DNA of 30,522 bases from Oscillospiraceae bacterium (lineage in GTDB: Bacteria; Bacillota; Clostridia; Oscillospirales; Ruminococcaceae): positions 1 to 30,522 of the forward strand of contig CAAGCE010000012.1 in NCBI GenBank assembly GCA_900768245.1, in the 5' to 3' direction. How positions within the stretch are numbered: position 1 is the first letter of the stretch; each line of letters starts with the position of its first letter. This document shows, piece by piece, positions 1 to 7,628 of this stretch. The notes below the pieces were generated by a model, which made no database searches, was not told the DNA's origin, and saw nothing but the letters and a program-made list of their open reading frames with translations. The translations under genes and the position numbers were made by a program.

Positions 1-4
1 CCAC

Positions 5-47
5 GGGCTTTGCCCTTTGGATTCCCACAAGCCTTTGAAAAGGCTTG
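5..47. repeat. Paired short hairpins at the window edge
   Basis: Two small palindromes lie side by side: GGGC-ttt-GCCC at 5-15, and CAAGCCTT-tgaa-AAGGCTTG at 28-47. They lie downstream of the 3' end of the sensor kinase gene on the minus strand, but neither is followed by a T-run on that strand, so a simple terminator is not obvious. From memory, similar hairpin cassettes recur between genes in Ruminococcaceae genomes, but one copy in one window cannot establish that. The element may extend beyond position 1. Confidence 0.4.
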
Positions 48-99
48 ACCGAAACTTTTATATGGGTGTGCTTTTGCTTTTGCTTGGTTTATCGGGTTT

Positions 100-200
100 T
101 GTGCGATGCTGCTGCCGCGGTTGCTATCTTTGGGTTCGCACTTAACTTGGGCGCGTCTAAATAAAAAATAAAAAAACACGCTGCACTTACTTTGCGGCAA
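100..200. repeat. Possible decayed copy of repeat family B
   Basis: This stretch has an inverted pair GTGCGA/TCGCAC (about 101-106 and 135-140), a GC-rich core GCCGCGG, the A/T tract at 161-176, and ACACGCTGCA at 176-185. The same A/T tract and the same ACACGCTGCA occur in the family B element at 11111-11301. The long terminal inverted repeats are not intact, so this is at best a relic. No gene is seen in 1-215. Confidence 0.25.
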
Positions 201-215
201 TAGTTTTCAAAAACG

Positions 216-1538
216 TTACCATTTTACGGTAAATCGGGTTATACCGTTCTCGGAGCTTGCGGCGGTGATCGTGCCGTTATGCTTATCTACAAGCATTTTG
301 GCTATGGAAAGTCCTAAGCCAAAGCCGCCTTTATCGCTGTTATGGGATTTATCGGTGCGGTAGTATCGCTCGAAAAGGTGGGGAAGCTCCTCCTTTGGAA
401 TGGCTTCGCCGTTGTTTTCGACGGTCAGGCGCACCTTGTTTTTTTGCTTTCGGAATGTCACTTTTATATAGCCGTTGTCTGCCGAATGGGACACGGCATT
501 GTCAATGAGGATATGCGCAAGCTGTGCGATCCGCTCTTTATCACCGCTGCACAGCACGTCAGGTTCGATCTCGGTTTCAAGGGTCTTGCCCTTTTCATAG
601 ATGAGCGCTTCAAAGGAAAGACACGCTCCTTCGATGACCTCTGAACCGTTAAACTCCGTCATAACTATTTTGTCGTCGTCCCTGTCCTCTCGGGCAAGGT
701 AGAGCATACTTGTGACAAGCTTTGACATTTTATCTGCTTCCTCACGGATATACCCGAACCATTTGCTTTGATTTGCAACGGTGTCATCGGGATTGGACAT
801 TATTACATCTGTGTTTGCGGCGATAACTGTCAGCGGTGTTTTCAGCTCGTGGGACGCATTTGCGATAAACTCTTTTTGCTTGCGCCAAGCCTCCTCGATA
901 GGCTTTACTGCCCATTTTGAAAGAAAAATGCTGAGCACAAACACCACTGCGATCCCTGCCGCCGCAATTATTCCGATAACTGCACCAAGACGCTGCATTG
1001 TGGCTATTTCGACCGAGCGGTCAAGAAGCACGACTTTATATGCATATGGCAGGTCGCTGCTGCCTGTTTTTACAAGATAGCGATACATTACTCCGTCGAT
1101 GGTTATTTGTCCCGAACTGTCGCCTTTTGCTGCAAGGGTCACGGCATTTTCGGAAATTATGCTGTCGTCCGTATCGGTGCTGTCCTGATCTTCAATATCC
1201 TTATTCATACTGCGGAAGAGCATTGTAACGCTGCGGTCGCTGTCAAGCTCTATTGTTATCCAGTTTCGGAACATACTGTTCGGTGTCTTGCTGTCTGTTC
1301 CGAACAGAAAATCAGCGTTGCTGTGATTTTGGGGTGCAGGTTGGCTGTCCGATGGTTTGCTGTTGCGGGGAGCGTTTCGGTCATTCATACCCGAAAAGGC
1401 AAAATTCATTATCGCTGCGGACTCTTTTGCTTCGGAATTAAGCATAAGCCCGAAAATACCTGCCGCAACTGCAATGATTATAAATGTAAATATCAGCACA
1501 GTTACAAGCATAAAACGCCGTCTGAGTTTTTTTATCAT
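216..1538 (-). CDS. Two-component sensor histidine kinase
   Basis: This is a membrane histidine kinase of about 440 residues that should autophosphorylate and pass phosphate to the response regulator encoded just upstream. Membrane segments are seen at about residues 9-33 and 184-206, flanking an extracytoplasmic sensor region of about 150 residues that is rich in Asp, Ser and Asn and that I do not recognise. The H-box ASHELKTPL carries the phospho-acceptor His at about 230. The N-box ILIDNAVSHS, the ATP-lid region VENNGEAIP and the G-box GFGLGLSIAK follow. I chose the ATG at 1538 because AGGAGTG lies five bases upstream; an in-frame TTG at 1562 would overlap the regulator. The gap to the regulator stop is 10 bases, so the two are co-transcribed. 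The signal sensed cannot be told from sequence. Confidence 0.93.
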   Translation of the reverse strand: MIKKLRRRFMLVTVLIFTFIIIAVAAGIFGLMLNSEAKESAAIMNFAFSGMNDRNAPRNSKPSDSQPAPQNHSNADFLFGTDSKTPNSMFRNWITIELDSDRSVTMLFRSMNKDIEDQDSTDTDDSIISENAVTLAAKGDSSGQITIDGVMYRYLVKTGSSDLPYAYKVVLLDRSVEIATMQRLGAVIGIIAAAGIAVVFVLSIFLSKWAVKPIEEAWRKQKEFIANASHELKTPLTVIAANTDVIMSNPDDTVANQSKWFGYIREEADKMSKLVTSMLYLAREDRDDDKIVMTEFNGSEVIEGACLSFEALIYEKGKTLETEIEPDVLCSGDKERIAQLAHILIDNAVSHSADNGYIKVTFRKQKNKVRLTVENNGEAIPKEELPHLFERYYRTDKSHNSDKGGFGLGLSIAKMLVDKHNGTITAASSENGITRFTVKW

Positions 1539-1548
1539 TTTTTCACTC

Positions 1549-2226
1549 CTATTTGCTTTCAAGGCAGTAGCCTACGCCACGGACTGTTTTTACTGTCGTT
1601 TTTGATTTGATAAAGCTTAGTTTTTTGCGCAAAAATGATATGTATACCTCTACATTGTTGTATTCTGCGTCGGAATCATATCCCCATACCTTCAAAAGCA
1701 TTGATTCCTTTGTTACTATTTTTGTACCGTTTCTTATTAGCAGCTCTGCAATTGAAAATTCCTTTAATCCAAGCTTTACGGAGCTTCCGCCGCATTCAAG
1801 CTCATATGTGGAAAGATTAAGCGAAATATCCTCAAAGCTTATTCTGTCGTCACATACGACATCGGTAGCGTTTCTTCTGCCTAAAGCACGTATTCTTGCA
1901 AGAAGCTCTTCTGTGGCAAACGGCTTGGTAAGGTAATCATCTGCGCCGCTGTCAAGCCCCTTTACCTTGTCTGAAATATCATCTTTTGCCGTAAGGAGCA
2001 GCACAGATGAGGATATATTGTTTCTCCTTATATTTCTCAGGACTTCTATACCGTCCATTTTCGGCAGCATTATATCAAGTACGATAACGTCATAAATTCC
2101 TGTGAGTGCATTATCAAGCCCGTCTGCACCGTCATATACGGCATCGGCTGTAAGTTTATTTTTAGCAAGTATCTGAACAAGCGCATCGGCAAGTCTTACT
2201 TCGTCTTCAACAACAAGAACTCTCAT
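1549..2226 (-). CDS. OmpR/PhoB-family response regulator
   Basis: This 225-residue DNA-binding response regulator is the partner of the adjacent kinase. The receiver domain (1-115) has the acidic pair E8/D9, the phospho-acceptor D51 in VLDIMLP, T79 in LLTAKDD, and K101 in LTKPF. A winged-helix Trans_reg_C domain follows, ending in the typical VRGVGYCL motif of the OmpR class. The chosen ATG at 2226 is preceded by GGAGATGG at a proper distance; an upstream in-frame ATG at 2256 lies inside the likely promoter. It is transcribed divergently from the DUF896/nspC pair. Its regulon is unknown; autoregulation is common in this class but is not shown here. Confidence 0.94.
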   Translation of the reverse strand: MRVLVVEDEVRLADALVQILAKNKLTADAVYDGADGLDNALTGIYDVIVLDIMLPKMDGIEVLRNIRRNNISSSVLLLTAKDDISDKVKGLDSGADDYLTKPFATEELLARIRALGRRNATDVVCDDRISFEDISLNLSTYELECGGSSVKLGLKEFSIAELLIRNGTKIVTKESMLLKVWGYDSDAEYNNVEVYISFLRKKLSFIKSKTTVKTVRGVGYCLESK

Positions 2227-2246
2227 AAAACCATCTCCATGTAAAC

Positions 2247-2275
2247 ATCTTAACATAATTTTCTGTCATTGTAAA
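2247..2275 (-). promoter_or_regulatory. Candidate SigA promoter for the two-component operon
   Basis: On the minus strand TTTACA (2275-2270) is followed after exactly 17 bases by TAAGAT (2252-2247). This would give a very short leader of about 15 bases containing the GGAGATGG ribosome binding site, which supports the downstream ATG at 2226 as the start. Confidence 0.4.
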
Positions 2276-2311
2276 TAATATAACTTCATAACCTTAAATC
2301 AATCTGTAATG

Positions 2312-2340
2312 TTGCAAATCGCAGAGTTTTCTGCTATAAT
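2312..2340 (+). promoter_or_regulatory. SigA promoter for the DUF896-nspC operon
   Basis: TTGCAA (2312-2317), a 17-base spacer and a perfect TATAAT (2335-2340) lie about 30 bases before the DUF896 start codon. The ribosome binding site AAGGAAGTG follows at 2357-2365. Confidence 0.7.
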
Positions 2341-2369
2341 CAGAATATAACGTATAAGGAAGTGTTAAT

Positions 2370-2600
2370 ATGAAACAGGAAAGAATAGACCGTATCAATG
2401 AGCTTGCAAGAAAATCCCGTACACCCGAGGGACTTACAGAGCTTGAAAAGGCTGAACAGACCGAGCTTCGCAACGAGTTCCGTGCCGCAATAAAAGCAAA
2501 TCTTACAGCTCAGCTTGATAACATAGAAATTGTTGATGAACTGCCTGAAAAGGACAAAGCGCCCGAAAAAGCAAAGGAAGATGTAAAAAATGATAAATGA
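2370..2600 (+). CDS. DUF896 (YnzC/UPF0291) family small protein
   Basis: This 76-residue, charged, probably helical cytoplasmic protein matches the DUF896 pattern: ERIDRINELARKSR near the start, then GLTELEKAEQTELRNEF, then an ANLTAQLDNI segment. The family is widespread in Firmicutes and forms a short helical hairpin; the Bacillus member YnzC lies in the SOS-regulated yneA operon. Its molecular role is not established. The C-terminal tail (about residues 57-76) is a Lys/Glu-rich stretch beyond the conserved core. The last 11 bases overlap the nspC start, which suggests translational coupling. No LexA-type site was recognised in the short upstream region. Confidence 0.85.
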   Translation: MKQERIDRINELARKSRTPEGLTELEKAEQTELRNEFRAAIKANLTAQLDNIEIVDELPEKDKAPEKAKEDVKNDK

Positions 2601-3738
2601 ATATATTGATATTGACATTGATTCGCTCCCGACACCGTGCTATATCACAGATGAGCGTCTGCTTGAAAAAAATCTGAAGGTGCTTAAATATGTTGAGGAG
2701 CGTACAGGCTGCAAGATCCTTCTTGCGCAGAAGGCTTTTTCAATGTACAGCACATATCCGCTTATAAAAAAATATCTTGCGGGAACAACAGCAAGCGGAC
2801 TTTATGAGGCTAAGCTTGGCTATGAAGAAATGGGCGGGGAAGTACACGTTTACAATCCTGCATACAAGCAGTCGGATATGGACGAGCTTGTGAAAATAAG
2901 CGACCATATTGTTTTCAATAACTTTGCGCAGTTTGAAAAGTTCTATCCCACAGTAAAGGCAAGCGGCAGGGACATTGAAGTCGGCATACGAATGAATCCC
3001 GAATATTCCGAGTTTGACAAGGATATTTATAACCCTTGTGCTGCAAATTCACGTCTTGGCTGTACTCTTGCGAACTTTCCTGAAAATCTGCCTGATGGCA
3101 TAACGGGACTTCATTTCCATACAATGTGTGAGCAGGGGGCAGATGTTCTTGAGCGTACCGCTGCAAAGGCAGAAGAGAAGTTCGGCAAGTATTTTCACGG
3201 CTTGAAATGGCTCAATTTCGGCGGCGGACATCATATTACCCGTGAGGATTATGACATTGAAAAGCTTATCTCAGTTATCAGGCATTATCAGGATACATAC
3301 AAGCTGGAGGTTTATCTTGAACCGGGAGAGGCTATTGCGCTTAATGCAGGTTATCTTGTAACAGAGGTGCTTGATACTTTCAAAAACGGAATGAATATTG
3401 CTATTCTTGATACCTCCGCAGCCTGCCATATGCCTGATGTGCTTGAAATGCCATATCGTCCGTATGTTTATGGTTCGGGTGAGGCAAATGAAAAGAAATA
3501 CACATATCGTTTCGGAGGTCCGACCTGTCTTGCAGGCGATATTATCGGAGATTATTCCTTTGATGAGCCTTTAAAGGTTAGCGACAAGCTTATTTTCAAG
3601 GATATGTCAATTTATTCAATGGTAAAAAACAACACATTTAACGGCATTGGTTTGCCGTCCATAGTTCTTCACACTGAGGACGGTGAAAACAGAATTATCC
3701 GACAGTTCGGATATGATGATTTCAAAAACAGATTATAA
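2590..3738 (+). CDS. nspC: Carboxynorspermidine/carboxyspermidine decarboxylase
   Basis: This 382-residue PLP-dependent decarboxylase carries out the last step of the carboxyspermidine route to spermidine or norspermidine. It has the alanine-racemase fold, with the probable PLP Lys at residue 48 in ILLAQKAFS, followed by AGTTASGLYEAKLG typical of NspC. LHFHTMCEQ, the glycine-rich WLNFGGGHH, the PGEAI motif, and a C-terminal CLAGDIIGDY with the active-site Cys also match the family. The length is normal. The start overlaps the end of the DUF896 gene and is preceded by AAGGAAG inside that gene. The partner carboxyspermidine dehydrogenase is not adjacent, so it must be elsewhere if the pathway is complete. 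Regulation is presumably from the promoter at 2312-2340. Confidence 0.9.
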   Translation: MINEYIDIDIDSLPTPCYITDERLLEKNLKVLKYVEERTGCKILLAQKAFSMYSTYPLIKKYLAGTTASGLYEAKLGYEEMGGEVHVYNPAYKQSDMDELVKISDHIVFNNFAQFEKFYPTVKASGRDIEVGIRMNPEYSEFDKDIYNPCAANSRLGCTLANFPENLPDGITGLHFHTMCEQGADVLERTAAKAEEKFGKYFHGLKWLNFGGGHHITREDYDIEKLISVIRHYQDTYKLEVYLEPGEAIALNAGYLVTEVLDTFKNGMNIAILDTSAACHMPDVLEMPYRPYVYGSGEANEKKYTYRFGGPTCLAGDIIGDYSFDEPLKVSDKLIFKDMSIYSMVKNNTFNGIGLPSIVLHTEDGENRIIRQFGYDDFKNRL

Positions 3739-3747
3739 TTTTATTTG

Positions 3748-3780
3748 GCTGCTGCAATTATTGCGGCAGCTTTTTTATTT
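3748..3780 (+). terminator. Intrinsic terminator of nspC
   Basis: A near-perfect hairpin (3748-3770; arms GCTGC/GCAGC extended through GCAAT/ATTGC with one G-T pair) is followed by TTTTTT, starting 10 bases after the nspC stop codon. Confidence 0.8.
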
Positions 3781-3794
3781 CCTCAGACAACAAA

Positions 3795-3823
3795 ATCCCC
3801 CTGCGGAATTGACCGCAGGGGGA
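3795..3823. terminator. Strong hairpin, probable bidirectional terminator
   Basis: This is a perfect 12-base-pair stem, ATCCCCCTGCGG against its complement with a 5-base loop. On the minus strand it is followed by TTTTG, placing it as the terminator of the large secreted protein gene that ends at 3856. On the plus strand it backs up the nspC terminator and is followed by AATTTTT. Confidence 0.8.
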
Positions 3824-3855
3824 TAATTTTTACATTATGATGTTAACAGGTAAGA

Positions 3856-5895
3856 TCACTTATCCATAACAACGAGGAGGTATGTACCGCTCTGCTTTGT
3901 GCTAAGAGTTACAGCACCTGTGCTGCTGACCTTAGCTGTGCTTACGAGAACAAGTGAACCCTTAGCTGTAAGACGGTAAGCCTTAACTGTGCAGCCTGCA
4001 CGCTTAGAAGAAAGCTTAACTGTAACAGCAGCCTTGCTGTCAGAGCCAATAGCGATCTGAGCTGTGCTTACAACATCGGAGTTTACCTTCTTAGCCTTCT
4101 TAATGAGGGAAGAAGAAATGTTCTTAACGTTGTATGTAACTGCAGTGTTGATCGAATAGCTGGAATCGATGTTAGAAGAAGTTACCTTGACCTTAGAACC
4201 ATTTTCGTTTACGAAGTTGAGAGTGATTCCCTTCTTCTTAGCAGCTGCCAGAACTGATTCAGGAACAGTTGTGGACTTGTTCATATCAATAGAAACTGTT
4301 GAACCTGTGGACTTAGTGTTGATGTAAGCAAGGATTCTGTCCCAGCCGCTCTTCTTGGAAGAACCATAGATCGTTGGAGCGTCAGGATCGATCTTTGTTA
4401 TGCTGTTGCCCCAGCCAAGACCACCGTTCATGAAGTAGTAGTAGTATGGGTCATCATAAACATTTAATGATGTGCCGCCGGAGTAGTTATCAATATCAAT
4501 GTAGCTGTATGAGCCTGATGCAGCAGATGCAGCAGCAGATGTTGTGTAGTAAAGACCTGTTAATGGGCTGAAGTAACGAGCTGAAGCTGTTGTAGCCTTT
4601 GTTGAATATGTGTATGTGCGGTTATAGTTGTAGGAAGCGTTCTGAGCAGCTGCAATTGTTGGATAGTAAAGTCCGTTAGCAGCTCTGTAAGAACCGTACT
4701 TTGTGGAGTATACAGTTGTAGCAACTGCAACCTGATAGTATTCTACGCCGTTTTCGGAAGCAGCCTTAGCACTTGCAGCTGTTGAATAGTAGAAGCCTGT
4801 TGTAGCTGAGAACCAGAGTTCTGTATCTTTGATAGAAGATGTGTAGTTGGATGTCTTTGTTGTTGAGTATCCGCCTGCATAGAGGTTAGCAGCAGCTGCT
4901 GATGTATACCAGTAGCCGTTTGTGCCGTAGTAAGAAATTGTGCTTGGTGTTCTGTGTGAAGCGTTTGTTGGATACCAAGCATTTGTTGTAGGATCAGCTG
5001 TGCTTGAACCAGTAGCAACAATGTACTGACCGGAGAGGTCATCCTTAAGTGTAACTTCACCTGTAAGGTCAGTAATGTCGATGCTCTTTACAGCCTTGTT
5101 GCTGATCTTAGCGTCTGTAAGCTTGATAGATGTAAGTGAAGATTCAAGAGCGTATGTACGCTTTGTGAATACTGTATCGCCGATAGCTGTTGGTTCAACA
5201 GGAGCAACAGCGTCAGCATACTTGTAGTAACCTGCGTGGTCTGTCCATCTGTATGCAGTATCTGTTGCTTCAGGCTTCTTTCCTGTGTAAGCAGGATTGT
5301 TTGTGATAGCAACGTTGTAAGCCTCTGTATCCTTATCGAACTTATTCTTGCTTGCCCAGTACTTGTTGTAGTCATTTACATAGTTCTTGAAAGCTGTCTG
5401 CCAGTCAGTGTAAGCATCTGTGCCGCCTTCAGTGTAAACAACATCACCGTATGCTGTAAGACCTGCAGCTGCAGTTGTATTAGCATATGTCTTGTTCTGG
5501 TATGAAGCAACCTTGCCGAGCTGTGTTGTAGCTGTTGTAGCGATAGAATTCTTTGCGTAGTAAGTACCTGCTGAATTATCTGAATCGTATACAGTTGTGT
5601 TGTAAGCATCGTAATTGAGGTAGTCTGTAGCAACTGTACGAGCAGTTGAAACAGGGCTGTCAACGAAAGAAACGCTGATAGACTGCGTAGGTGTGCCTGT
5701 AAATGTAGCAGTTGTTTCCTTGTCTGTGTAGTAGAGGTACCATTCAACATAAGCGAGTGTGCCGGAAGCTTCCTGAGTAGCAAGGCTTGTTGTCTTTAAA
5801 GTAATATCAGCACTTGCTGTCATAGCAGCAGTAGAAAGTACTGAGATCGCTGCAATGCTCAATGCAGTAGCTTTGCTTAAAATCTTTTTGTTCAT
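3856..5895 (-). CDS. Large secreted protein with Tyr/Ala-rich repeats, function unknown
   Basis: This 679-residue exported protein has a clear signal peptide (MNKK, hydrophobic core, AMTASA cleavage region near residue 29). The mature N-terminal half is Thr/Ala/Tyr-rich with no recognised fold. Four spaced repeats of about 40 residues start near 326, 366, 407 and 447. Their shared core is G-[YFL]-[WY]-Y-x-[TS]-x-x-A-[AS]-x-x-x-A-S (e.g. TGLYYTTSAAASAAS). Residues 515-570 (GWDRILAYI..., SIDMNKSTTVPESVL, KGITLNFV) resemble a C-terminal domain I associate with ruminococcal surface proteins, followed by a beta-rich end finishing TYLLVVMDK. No LPXTG, dockerin or catalytic motif is visible. It is monocistronic, with its own promoter, a good AAAGGAG site and a strong terminator. 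Extracellular adhesion or substrate binding is a guess only. Confidence 0.85.
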   Translation of the reverse strand: MNKKILSKATALSIAAISVLSTAAMTASADITLKTTSLATQEASGTLAYVEWYLYYTDKETTATFTGTPTQSISVSFVDSPVSTARTVATDYLNYDAYNTTVYDSDNSAGTYYAKNSIATTATTQLGKVASYQNKTYANTTAAAGLTAYGDVVYTEGGTDAYTDWQTAFKNYVNDYNKYWASKNKFDKDTEAYNVAITNNPAYTGKKPEATDTAYRWTDHAGYYKYADAVAPVEPTAIGDTVFTKRTYALESSLTSIKLTDAKISNKAVKSIDITDLTGEVTLKDDLSGQYIVATGSSTADPTTNAWYPTNASHRTPSTISYYGTNGYWYTSAAAANLYAGGYSTTKTSNYTSSIKDTELWFSATTGFYYSTAASAKAASENGVEYYQVAVATTVYSTKYGSYRAANGLYYPTIAAAQNASYNYNRTYTYSTKATTASARYFSPLTGLYYTTSAAASAASGSYSYIDIDNYSGGTSLNVYDDPYYYYFMNGGLGWGNSITKIDPDAPTIYGSSKKSGWDRILAYINTKSTGSTVSIDMNKSTTVPESVLAAAKKKGITLNFVNENGSKVKVTSSNIDSSYSINTAVTYNVKNISSSLIKKAKKVNSDVVSTAQIAIGSDSKAAVTVKLSSKRAGCTVKAYRLTAKGSLVLVSTAKVSSTGAVTLSTKQSGTYLLVVMDK

Positions 5896-5992
5896 TTTAA
5901 ATATCTCCTTTTCTAATTTACTAGAATAATTGCCATATTAAAGGCAAAGTCATTTATATGACATTTTGCCCAAACAATAACTGTTCAAACAT

Positions 5993-6021
5993 AGTATAAC
6001 ACATTATTTCACATTTGCCAA
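5993..6021 (-). promoter_or_regulatory. SigA promoter for the secreted repeat protein
   Basis: On the minus strand TTGGCA (6021-6016), 17 bases and TATACT (5998-5993) give a transcript with a leader of roughly 90 bases. The leader can form a small GTCAT/ATGAC hairpin and ends in AAAAGGAGAT just before the start codon. No known riboswitch was recognised. Confidence 0.6.
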
Positions 6022-6118
6022 TAGGTATTTTGACAAAAATAATTACAATTTTATTACACTTTGCCACATTTCGTTAATACAAAATTACAAAACAAATATA
6101 AAACAGGACATTTAAAGC

Positions 6119-7324
6119 TTACTTCTGAAGCTCTACCTTTGTTGTAAAATCGGACGCACAAGGTCTGACATCTCTTGAAGCGAGCATATAAAGGTCGGAG
6201 GAACGGCAGGTGAGTTCAGCCTGACGTGTTACCTGAGGAACTTTAAGCTCGATCATTTCCTTTAAGCCTGTTGTGAATGGGATAGAATATTTTCCCGAAG
6301 GAGCTTCCTTTGCAGCCTTGAGTATCTCTGCGCCCTTTTCATTGAATGCGAGAACTCTTCCGTATGCAGGCGGTATCTGAATGTCTGTTTTCTTTATGCC
6401 GATATACATATTCAAAAGCGCACGGCGGAACTTAGCTTGTGTATAACGCTTTGTATCGACCTTTTCCAGAAATTCATCAAGGGACTGGACACTTCTGCCT
6501 ACCTGGATTATTCTGTTTTCAAGACCCTGTGCAATGTCGGGTGTATCTGCAACGAACTGCGGTGAAACAGTTCTGAGGATATACATAAATTCTCTTTCAA
6601 GGTTATCAAAATATGCAAGGTGGTCTGCGTCGTCATATTCTGCGACAGCGGCAGCCATATCCTCAGGCACATATGCGCTGATGTCGTCGCCGTCTTCGAT
6701 CATTTCACGGAGCTTTGTACCGCTTGCCATATTTTCAGTTGTATCGAAGCTGTCGTGGTCAGGGCCGCTGCGCTTTACTGTAAATGTGTCCATTTCAAGT
6801 CCGAGGACCTTTAATGAACGGAGATATTCAACTGCAAGAGTGTTGTTCGGTGAATCAAAAACGCTTGCAATGATAGGACCGTGCTCAACAGCGATGCACT
6901 GCTGTACAGCCAGCGGGAAAGGCATTCCCTGTTCAAGATAAGGCTTTATCTTTTCGGGTGTTGCAGCGTTGAAGGTTGCCATTGCGGCATTTTTGAGAAG
7001 GTCGATGTCGCCGCATTCGCTTCCGAATGAGATGCCGTCAACACAGCCCAGTGCGCCGAGCATCATTACGCCTGCACGGGCAAACATTTCCGCACTTGCG
7101 ACGGAATATGTCACAGGAAGCTCAACAACAAGGTCAGCACCGTGATTTACTGCGATCTGAGCTCTTTTGAACTTGTCCACGATAGCAACATCGCCTCGCT
7201 GGACGTAGTTGCCGCTCATAATTGCGACGATATGGTCAGCACCGTGCTTCCTTGTTTCTTCAATCTGATAAATATGACCGTTGTGGAACGGGTTGTACTC
7301 ACAGATAATACCGTATGTTTTCAT
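6119..7324 (-). CDS. tmcAL: tRNA(Met) cytidine acetate ligase TmcAL
   Basis: This 401-residue cytoplasmic enzyme is the former YlbM. Family knowledge: TmcAL uses acetate and ATP to form acetyl-AMP and acetylates C34 of elongator tRNA(Met), giving ac4C. The sequence starts MKTYGIICEYNPFHNGH, with the HNGH nucleotidyltransferase motif at residues 14-17. It continues with IMSGNYVQRGDVAIVDKFKRA, VELPVTYSVASAEMFA and ISFGSECG, all diagnostic for this family. The length is normal. GGAGGAAC precedes the ATG at 7324. It is divergent from ackA, whose product controls the acetate/acetyl-phosphate balance; both genes handle acetate, though a functional link is only inferred. No obvious terminator is seen after its stop. 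Confidence 0.92.
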   Translation of the reverse strand: MKTYGIICEYNPFHNGHIYQIEETRKHGADHIVAIMSGNYVQRGDVAIVDKFKRAQIAVNHGADLVVELPVTYSVASAEMFARAGVMMLGALGCVDGISFGSECGDIDLLKNAAMATFNAATPEKIKPYLEQGMPFPLAVQQCIAVEHGPIIASVFDSPNNTLAVEYLRSLKVLGLEMDTFTVKRSGPDHDSFDTTENMASGTKLREMIEDGDDISAYVPEDMAAAVAEYDDADHLAYFDNLEREFMYILRTVSPQFVADTPDIAQGLENRIIQVGRSVQSLDEFLEKVDTKRYTQAKFRRALLNMYIGIKKTDIQIPPAYGRVLAFNEKGAEILKAAKEAPSGKYSIPFTTGLKEMIELKVPQVTRQAELTCRSSDLYMLASRDVRPCASDFTTKVELQK

Positions 7325-7417
7325 TAATTCTGTTCCTCCGTTTTTATACAGCCTTGCCGCAGCACGTTCATACCGCAGACTGTTCTATTTATAAGCAGCA
7401 ATGTGCATACTTTATAT

Positions 7418-7426
7418 AGTATATCA
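7418..7426 (-). promoter_or_regulatory. Candidate extended -10 promoter for tmcAL
   Basis: TGATATACT on the minus strand (7426-7418) fits an extended -10 element (TGnTATAAT-like), but the -35 position is poor. The leader would be about 90 bases. Confidence 0.35.
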
Positions 7427-7488
7427 TTTTTTGAATAGAATAAATATGGACAATAGGTTTACAAATCTTAAATATTTTATGTTTGCAC

Positions 7489-7517
7489 TTGATTTTTGTC
7501 TTATAAAGTAATAATAT
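7489..7517 (+). promoter_or_regulatory. Candidate SigA promoter for ackA
   Basis: TTGATT (7489-7494), 17 bases and TAATAT (7512-7517). Other AT-rich pairs exist nearby, so this assignment is tentative. Confidence 0.3.
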
Positions 7518-7628
7518 AAAATTAATGCCGTTTTGTCAAGTGGTTTTTGGTAAAATATCCATTTAATAGTTCTTTTGCCGCTTTCCGCTGACATCGGGCG
7601 TATTTATTTTGAAAGGGTTGTTAAACGG

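Larger units (their letters stand above)
7325..7628. other. Divergent intergenic region tmcAL/ackA
   Basis: This 304-base region holds the two outward promoters listed separately and AT-rich leaders. I see no RNA gene, riboswitch or ORF with a credible ribosome binding site. The ackA leader after the candidate promoter is about 100 bases and ends in GAAAGGG at 7611-7617. Confidence 0.5.

Noticed and set aside
1107..1610. 167-codon plus-strand frame opposite the sensor kinase
   Set aside because: Shadow of the kinase gene; Cys/Ile-rich with no family match.
2340..2618. 92-codon minus-strand frame opposite DUF896
   Set aside because: Hydrophobic shadow of a Lys/Glu-rich gene; the plus strand has a promoter, ribosome binding site and family match.
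5376..5783. 135-codon frame antisense-shifted within the secreted repeat protein
   Set aside because: It arises from the biased Thr/Ala/Gln-type codons of the real gene in another frame; no start site signal.
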